The translations under genes were made by a program, and so were the position numbers. Shown here piece after piece: positions 58,877 to 64,000 of a DNA stretch of 64,000 bases (positions are counted from its first letter, which is position 1; each line of letters starts with the position of its first letter). The stretch is taken from NCBI RefSeq assembly GCF_014651035.1, contig NZ_BMWC01000010.1, forward strand, positions 62,001 through 126,000, given 5' to 3'. Below the pieces are notes generated by a model, which made no database searches, was not told the DNA's origin, and worked only from the letters and a program-made list of their open reading frames with translations. Source of the DNA: Streptomyces lomondensis (GTDB lineage Bacteria; Actinomycetota; Actinomycetes; Streptomycetales; Streptomycetaceae).

Positions 58877-58906
58877 TGGTCCCCGCCCGCACACCCGAGC
58901 CGGAGC

Positions 58907-60079
58907 TCAGCTCCGTACCACCTCCCTGCCCACGATCCGCTCCCGCTGCCGCCATGCCACCCCGGCCACGGCGCCCGCCAGCACGACCAGCCCCGCGCTG
59001 ACCCACACCGGTGACCGGTAGCCGAACCCGGCGCCGATGGCCACGCCGCCGGCCCAGGGGCCCAGTGCGGCGCCCACGTTGAACGCGGCCGTGGCGAAAC
59101 CGCCGGCCAGCGTGGGCGCGCCCGGCGCCGCGTACAGCACCTGGGAGATCAGCGTGGAGCCGACGCCGAACGACAGCGCCCCCTGTGCGAAGACGAGCCC
59201 GAGGGCCAGGACCGGGTGCCCGGCACCGAGCGCCAGGGCGCACCAGCCCACGCACACCGCGACGCCCCCGCCGACGAGGACCGCCGCGGGACGCCGGTCG
59301 GCGAACCGGCCCGCCGCGCTCACCCCCGCGAACGACCCGGCGCCGAACAGCGCGAGCACCCCGGGCACCCAGCCGCTGCCCAGCCCCGTCACCTCGGTGA
59401 CCAGCGGCGCGAGATAGGTGAAGGTGCAGAACGTCGCGCCGTTCACCAGGGCGCCCAGCAGCAGCGTGACGACCAGCCGGGGGCTGCGCAGCGACCGCAG
59501 TTCACCCCGCAGCGCGGGCGGCGCGCCCTCGGCCCTGCCCCCGGGCACGGACCGCGCCACCGCCACCAGCGCGGGCACCGACACCAGCGCCACGGCCCAG
59601 AACGCCGTACGCCAGCCCCACAGTTCGCCCAGCACGGCCCCGGCGGGCACCCCGGCCACACACGCCAGCGTCACCCCGCCCAGCAGCATGGACGTCGCCC
59701 GCCCCTTCGCGTCCGCCGGGACCATGCCCACGGCGGCCACCAGGGCGACGGCGAGGAACCCGGCGTTGGCCAGCGCCCCCACGACCCGTGTGGCGAGCAG
59801 CACCTCGAAACTGCCGGTGAGCGCACCGACGACATGGACGGCGAGGAAGACGCCGAGGAACGCCAGCAGCGCACCCCGCCGCGGCCAGCGCCGCGCGAGC
59901 CCCGCCACGAGCGGCGCCCCCACGACCATCCCCACCGCGAAGGCGGAGGTCAGCGCCCCCGCCGCGGGAACGGACACCCCCAGATCCCGCGCGATGTCGG
60001 GCACCAGCCCGGACAGCATGAACTCGGACGTGCCTTGCGCGAACACGGCAAGGCCCAGCAGAAGAACAGCGAATGGCAT
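58907..60079 (-). CDS. MFS exporter of the chloramphenicol (Cml/CmrA) family
   Basis: A 390-residue, twelve-helix exporter. The N-terminus MPFAVLLLGLAVFAQGTSEF followed by MLSGLVPDIARDLGVS, and the motif TRVVGALANAGFLAVALVAA, match actinomycete chloramphenicol efflux pumps from memory of the family. It probably exports phenicols or related drugs. The ATG at 60079 was chosen because GGAG lies seven bases upstream and the family starts there; an in-frame ATG is at 60115. It is preceded by a leader peptide and possible SD-masking structure, and sits downstream of the EamA gene on the same strand. Confidence 0.87.
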   Translation of the reverse strand: MPFAVLLLGLAVFAQGTSEFMLSGLVPDIARDLGVSVPAAGALTSAFAVGMVVGAPLVAGLARRWPRRGALLAFLGVFLAVHVVGALTGSFEVLLATRVVGALANAGFLAVALVAAVGMVPADAKGRATSMLLGGVTLACVAGVPAGAVLGELWGWRTAFWAVALVSVPALVAVARSVPGGRAEGAPPALRGELRSLRSPRLVVTLLLGALVNGATFCTFTYLAPLVTEVTGLGSGWVPGVLALFGAGSFAGVSAAGRFADRRPAAVLVGGGVAVCVGWCALALGAGHPVLALGLVFAQGALSFGVGSTLISQVLYAAPGAPTLAGGFATAAFNVGAALGPWAGGVAIGAGFGYRSPVWVSAGLVVLAGAVAGVAWRQRERIVGREVVRS

Positions 60080-60086
60080 GAAAGAA

Positions 60087-60145
60087 CTCCGCACCCGGAA
60101 GTCGACGACGGACATGACACGTCGGACGGCAGACCGGCAGCGGAG
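60087..60145 (-). promoter_or_regulatory. possible SD-masking structure before the exporter
   Basis: The exporter's ribosome binding region GCGGAG (minus strand, 60092-60087) is complementary to CTCCGC (minus strand, 60145-60140), which lies just after the leader peptide. Upstream in the leader, GGGCC/GGCCC can form a hairpin with the leader stop codon in its loop, and GCCACCGG/CCGGTGGC at 60185-60204 forms another. The set fits translational attenuation. Confidence 0.5.
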
Positions 60146-60155
60146 CGAGCGGGCC

Positions 60156-60233
60156 TCAGCGGCCCGGCATCAGCGTCACGAACAGCCACCGGAAAGCCGG
60201 TGGCCGCAGTCTGGACGCTTCGGGGCTGGACAT
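60156..60233 (-). CDS. putative leader peptide of the exporter
   Basis: A 25-residue peptide, MSSPEASRLRPPAF then RWLFVTLMPGR, starting 11 bases after the EamA stop and ending 76 bases before the exporter. There is no Shine-Dalgarno sequence, so it could be translated by ribosomes coming off EamA. The hydrophobic end of the peptide and its position next to hairpins suggest a ribosome-stalling leader for an antibiotic-induced pump. Confidence 0.45.
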   Translation of the reverse strand: MSSPEASRLRPPAFRWLFVTLMPGR

Positions 60234-60243
60234 GGGCGCCAGG

Positions 60244-61182
60244 CTAGGTGGACCCGGGGGACCGGGTCCACCGGTTTTCCCGCCGCTCTCCCCGGGCGGT
60301 GGCCGGGCCCGTGCTCCGCCGGCCGGCACCGCGATGGACGATGACGACGGCCGCGAGGCAGACGGCCAGCCCCAGGGCGGTCTGGAGGCCGAACGGCTCA
60401 CCGAACATGAGCGCGCCCCAGACGGCCGTGACCGGGGCCATCAGGAACATCAGCGTGTTGACCTTCGTGACGCCGGAGCGCTCCAGGATCAGCCAGTACA
60501 GCCCGTACCCGCCGAACGTGGACAGGCCCACGAGCCAGGCGACCGCCACCCAGAACGCACCCTCGGCGGGCGGCGCGGCGGCTCCGGTGCCCAGGGCCAG
60601 CGCGGTGAACAGGACGGCGCTGGTGGCGCAGTGGACGGTCAGCGACACCGAGGGAGCGACCCGCGCGCGGGACCGGCTCTCCAGGAACGTCGCCGCGACC
60701 AGGGACAGCATGCCGAGCAGCGGGACGGCGTACGCCCACCAGGCCACGCCGGTGCCCGCCGCGGCGTCGGCCAGGGTGACCACGGCGACGCCGCTCAGCC
60801 CCAGGCCCAGGCCGATCCACTGCCGGCCCGAGACGTACTGGCCCAGCAGCGGCCCCGCGAGGGCACCGGCGACCAGGGGCTGGACGCCGTCGATCAGGGC
60901 CGTCGTGCCGCTGGAGACGCCGAGCTGGATGGCGTAGTAGACGCTGAGCAGATAGCCGCTCTGCGACAGTAAGCCGATCACGGCCTGCCGGGTCACGTCC
61001 CGGGCCGTGAGCCCCCGCCACGCGCCGCGCATGAGGACGGCGACGGCGAGCAGGACGACGGCCAGCGGCAGGAACCGCCACATCAGGACGGTGATCGCGG
61101 ACGCGCTGCCGGCGCCGAGCTTGGCGCCGATGAACCCGGAACTCCAGCACAGGACGAAGGCGAGGGACAGGAGGATGTTCAC
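60244..61182 (-). CDS. EamA (DMT) family transporter
   Basis: A 312-residue transporter with ten helices in two EamA repeats. It starts MNILLSLAFVLCWSSGFIGA, and each repeat ends with the typical GV-rich helix pair (IGLGLGLSGVAVVTL, and the C-terminal ALGLAVCLAAVVIVH). It probably exports an amino acid or other metabolite. The GTG at 61182 lies about a dozen bases from a -10-like TCTAGT on the minus strand, so its leader is very short. It is divergent from a TetR gene with two operators between. An 11-bp perfect hairpin (60247-60272) lies inside its last codons. Confidence 0.87.
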   Translation of the reverse strand: MNILLSLAFVLCWSSGFIGAKLGAGSASAITVLMWRFLPLAVVLLAVAVLMRGAWRGLTARDVTRQAVIGLLSQSGYLLSVYYAIQLGVSSGTTALIDGVQPLVAGALAGPLLGQYVSGRQWIGLGLGLSGVAVVTLADAAAGTGVAWWAYAVPLLGMLSLVAATFLESRSRARVAPSVSLTVHCATSAVLFTALALGTGAAAPPAEGAFWVAVAWLVGLSTFGGYGLYWLILERSGVTKVNTLMFLMAPVTAVWGALMFGEPFGLQTALGLAVCLAAVVIVHRGAGRRSTGPATARGERRENRWTRSPGST

Positions 61183-61195
61183 GACATCACAACCA

Positions 61196-61213
61196 CTAGA
61201 CAGATCGGTATAC
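61196..61213. promoter_or_regulatory. TetR operator copy 1 (EamA side)
   Basis: CTAGACAGATCGGTATAC, a near-copy of the site at 61228-61245 and overlapping the predicted EamA -10. Confidence 0.7.
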
Positions 61214-61227
61214 CCGTTCCGCGCCCA

Positions 61228-61245
61228 CTATACAGATCGGTATAG
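61228..61245. promoter_or_regulatory. TetR operator copy 2 (TetR side)
   Basis: CTATACAGATCGGTATAG, with perfect CTATAC/GTATAG arms. It overlaps TATAGT (61241-61246), the likely -10 of the TetR gene, so the repressor should also control itself. Confidence 0.78.
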
Positions 61246-61254
61246 TCGGATGCC

Positions 61255-61839
61255 ATGGGCACCACCTCACCGAACCCCCGCCGCGTCACGATGACGCCCG
61301 CCGCCCGCCGCGTCCTGGCGGCCGCCGCCCGGCTGTTCTACGAGCGCGGCATCCACGCGGTTGGGGTCGACCTCATCTCCGCCGAGGCCGGGGTGACGAA
61401 GAAGACCCTCTACGACCGGTTCGGCTCCAAGGAGCAGATCGTCGTGGAGTACCTCGCGGACCGTGACGAGCGCTGGCGGGCCTTCCTCGCCGAGCACCTG
61501 GACGCGGCGGGGCCGGACCCCCGGGAGCGCGTCCTGGCGGTCTTCGACGCCTCGCGGGCCTGGGCGCGGGAGCTGAGCCCCAAGGGATGCAGCATGGTCA
61601 ACGCCCACGCGGAGATCAGCGACCCCGCCCATCCGGCCCACCCGGTCATCACCGGCCAGAAGCAGTGGATGCTCGCCCTGTTCACGCGCCTCACCGCGGA
61701 CATCGCGCCCGAGAGGGCGGACTCTCTGGCCCGGACGCTGATGCTCCTGCACGAGGGCGCCCTCGTCGCCCACGGGCTGGCCGTCTTCCCGGACCCCATC
61801 GCCCACGCCCGCGACCAGGCGCGCGCGTTGCTCGCATAG
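61255..61839 (+). CDS. TetR-family repressor of the EamA transporter
   Basis: A 194-residue regulator with a clear TetR helix-turn-helix (IHAVGVDLISAEAGVTKKTL then YDRFGSKEQIVVEYL). A -10-like TATAGT ends eight bases before the ATG and there is no ribosome binding site, so the mRNA is probably leaderless. It most likely represses the divergent EamA gene and itself. The inducer is unknown. Confidence 0.88.
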   Translation: MGTTSPNPRRVTMTPAARRVLAAAARLFYERGIHAVGVDLISAEAGVTKKTLYDRFGSKEQIVVEYLADRDERWRAFLAEHLDAAGPDPRERVLAVFDASRAWARELSPKGCSMVNAHAEISDPAHPAHPVITGQKQWMLALFTRLTADIAPERADSLARTLMLLHEGALVAHGLAVFPDPIAHARDQARALLA

Positions 61840-61878
61840 CGGACGGAATCTGTCCTCTTTCCTGCCTACGGTGGTGCC

Positions 61879-62457
61879 ATGACCACCTCCGACGGAACCG
61901 CCCCTCTCGCCTTCGCGACCGTGGCCGCGCTGGACTCCTGGCTGACCGCCCATCCCGCCCCGCATCCCGGCCTCTGGGTCAAGGTCGCGAAGAAGGGCTC
62001 GGGCATCCCCTCCGTCACCGCCGCCGACGTCAACGACGTGGCGCTGTGCCACGGCTGGATCACCGGGCAGCGCAAGGGACTCGACGACTCCTGGTATCTC
62101 CAGCGGATCACCCCGCGGCGGCCCGGCAGCCTCTGGTCCATGGTCAACGTCCGCCGGGTCGAGGAGCTGACCGCCGCCGGGCGGATGCGGCCCGGCGGGC
62201 TCGCCGAGGTGGCGGCCGCGCGGACGGACGGGCGCTGGGAGGCGGCGTACGCGTCCCAGAAGGAGGCCGGGGTCCCCGAGGAACTGGCGGCGGCGCTGGA
62301 GCGGAGCCCGCGCGCCGCCGCGGCCTTCGAGGCGCTCGGCCGGACAGACCGGTACCTCGCGATGCTCGGCGTGCTCCGGGCCCGCACCGCGCGCAGCCGG
62401 CAGGCCCAGGCGGAGGCGGCGGTGCGGAAGCTGGAGTCAGGAGGGACGGACCGATGA
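61879..62457 (+). CDS. YdeI/OmdA-family protein
   Basis: A 192-residue cytoplasmic protein of the bacteriocin-protection YdeI family. It contains the family core KVAKKGSGIPSVTAADVNDV, ALCHGWITGQRKGLDDSWYL and QRITPRRPGSLWSMVNV, and the typical C-terminal YdeI helix pair. The molecular role of the family is not settled. A TACGGT at 61867-61872 lies six bases before the ATG, suggesting a leaderless transcript. It ends before a strong hairpin. Confidence 0.85.
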   Translation: MTTSDGTAPLAFATVAALDSWLTAHPAPHPGLWVKVAKKGSGIPSVTAADVNDVALCHGWITGQRKGLDDSWYLQRITPRRPGSLWSMVNVRRVEELTAAGRMRPGGLAEVAAARTDGRWEAAYASQKEAGVPEELAAALERSPRAAAAFEALGRTDRYLAMLGVLRARTARSRQAQAEAAVRKLESGGTDR

Positions 62458-62488
62458 GGCCGGCGGAGGCCGTCACCTCGCACGCGTC

Positions 62489-62516
62489 GGGCCCGGCGCC
62501 GAACGGCACCGGGCCC
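62489..62516. terminator. hairpin between convergent genes
   Basis: GGGCCCGG (62489-62496) pairs with CCGGGCCC (62509-62516), with an inner GCC/GGC pair set. It sits between the YdeI-like gene and the convergent protease gene. Confidence 0.7.
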
Positions 62517-62540
62517 ACAGGCTGCCGGAGACGGGGCGGG

Positions 62541-63374
<834 letters not shown>

Positions 63375-63415
63375 TCAGATTGACGAGGGCATGTCAGCAG
63401 CAAGGCAAAAGAAAC

Positions 63416-63435
63416 GTCCATGTGCTGGCATGGAC
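63416..63435. promoter_or_regulatory. palindrome upstream of the protease gene
   Basis: GTCCATGTGCTGGCATGGAC has 7-bp arms (GTCCATG/CATGGAC) around six bases, about 90 bases before the protease start in an AT-rich patch. It could be a regulator binding site; no regulator is identified. Confidence 0.4.
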
Positions 63436-63497
63436 TGGTCAAATTCTGCTGCTGGATTATGGGAACGCCGACAGTTCTCGCACAAGGGGCGCGATTC

Positions 63498-63533
63498 GGC
63501 CACGCCGCACGACCTCGGCCGTGCGGCGTGGCC
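63498..63533 (-). terminator. terminator after the YceI-family gene
   Basis: A 13-bp perfect stem (GGCCACGCCGCAC at 63498-63510 with its complement at 63521-63533), extended by one G-C pair, eight bases beyond the stop of the YceI gene. Confidence 0.8.
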
Positions 63534-63541
63534 GCCGCGGT

Positions 63542-64000
63542 TCAGGCGTTCCTGATCGCCGAGACGTCGAAGTTCAGCTTGATCTTGTCGGAGACCAGGA
63601 CGCCGCCGGTCTCCAGGGCGGCGTTCCAGGTCAGGCCCCACTCGGAGCGCAGGATCTCCGCCTTGCCCTCGAAGCCGACGCGCTCGTTGCCGAAGGGGTC
63701 CTTCGCGGCGCCGTTGAACTCCAGGTCGATGGTCAGGGGGCGGGTGGTGCCGAGGATCGTCAGGTCGCCGGTGATGCGGTAGTCGTCACCGCCGAGGGCC
63801 TCCGCCTTCGTGGAGCGGAACGTCATGGTCGGGAACTCGTCCGCCTTGAAGAAGTCCGCGCTCTTGAGGTGGCCGTCGCGGTCCGCGTTGCCCGTCTCGA
63901 TGCTGTCCATCACGACGTCGAGGGAAGCCGTGGACCGGGACGGGTCGGTGCCGTCGAGGTGGAGCGTTCCGGAGAAGTCCTGGAAGCTGCCCTTGACGTT
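63542..64000 (-). CDS. YceI-family lipid-binding protein, N-terminus outside window
   Basis: The last 152 residues of a YceI-family protein, which folds as a lipocalin-like barrel that binds polyisoprenoids. The start lies beyond the right edge. Family sequences are SLDVVMDSIETGNADRDGHL, KSADFFKADEFPTMTFRSTK, GDLTILGTTRPLTIDLEFNG and RSEWGLTWNAALETGGVLVS. It is closed by a strong hairpin. Confidence 0.92.
   Translation of the reverse strand, partial: NVKGSFQDFSGTLHLDGTDPSRSTASLDVVMDSIETGNADRDGHLKSADFFKADEFPTMTFRSTKAEALGGDDYRITGDLTILGTTRPLTIDLEFNGAAKDPFGNERVGFEGKAEILRSEWGLTWNAALETGGVLVSDKIKLNFDVSAIRNA

Noticed and set aside
60247-60272. Perfect 11-bp hairpin in the last codons of the EamA gene, considered as a terminator
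   Set aside because: On the coding strand it is not followed by T residues and the exporter lies downstream on the same strand; it may be only a structured 3' end, so it is noted within the gene entry.

Overview
The window is a gene-dense, very GC-rich stretch of an actinobacterial chromosome. Codon use, gene content and gene order point to Streptomyces. From memory, the order ligA, rmdB, gatCAB, cdgE, ilvBNC, serA, proline catabolism, leuB, ilvE, a second urease and cimA follows the S. coelicolor SCO5494 to SCO5530 region. It is mostly core chromosome. I saw no insertion sequence, prophage, CRISPR array, tRNA or rRNA gene. Both edges cut genes: ligA on the left and a YceI-family gene on the right.

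Layout. 1-7.6 kb holds the 3' end of DNA ligase, a membrane GGDEF-EAL protein (RmdB type) and the gatCAB amidotransferase for Gln-tRNA and Asn-tRNA formation. 7.7-19.7 kb is a mixed block: methyltransferase, MMPL exporter, GNAT, small membrane proteins, a large LuxR (LAL) regulator, a sugar dehydrogenase lipoprotein, an aldo/keto reductase and a hydroxyacid dehydrogenase gene broken by a one-base frameshift. 20.1-28.7 kb holds cdgE (PAS-GGDEF with a degenerate EAL domain), then ilvB-ilvN-ilvC and serA. 28.8-36 kb has a TetR/MFS pair and a peptide/metal-type ABC operon with a fused permease. 36-41.5 kb has a vanadium haloperoxidase-like protein and the proline catabolic genes with a PucR regulator. 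41.5-47.6 kb has an oxidoreductase, an AAC(2')-type acetyltransferase, a purple acid phosphatase, leuB and ilvE. 47.7-53.3 kb is a compact regulon: NCS1 permease, atypical urease gamma/beta and alpha subunits, agmatine deiminase and a TetR regulator, with a matching operator pair between the divergent arms. 53.4-64 kb holds a secreted beta-propeller protein, cimA, a SLATT-like 2TM protein, a Gly-rich surface protein, a chloramphenicol-type exporter with a leader peptide, an EamA exporter with its TetR, a YdeI-like protein, a secreted trypsin and YceI.

How the genes work together. Branched-chain amino acid synthesis (ilvB, ilvN, ilvC, leuB, ilvE, cimA) is spread over about 33 kb in separate units. 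Two of these units carry classic attenuators: a leader peptide with Ile-Leu-Val-Leu before ilvB, and one with two rare Ile codons before cimA, each followed by a terminator. The Ile-Ile leader supports a citramalate synthase role for cimA. Several regulators sit next to their likely targets with visible operators.

Most worth following up: the urease-like/agmatine deiminase/NCS1 regulon, with altered flap residues and no accessory genes; the leader-peptide and Shine-Dalgarno-masking arrangement before the exporter; the cimA attenuator; the frameshifted dehydrogenase; and a group of genes that appear to be transcribed as leaderless mRNAs.
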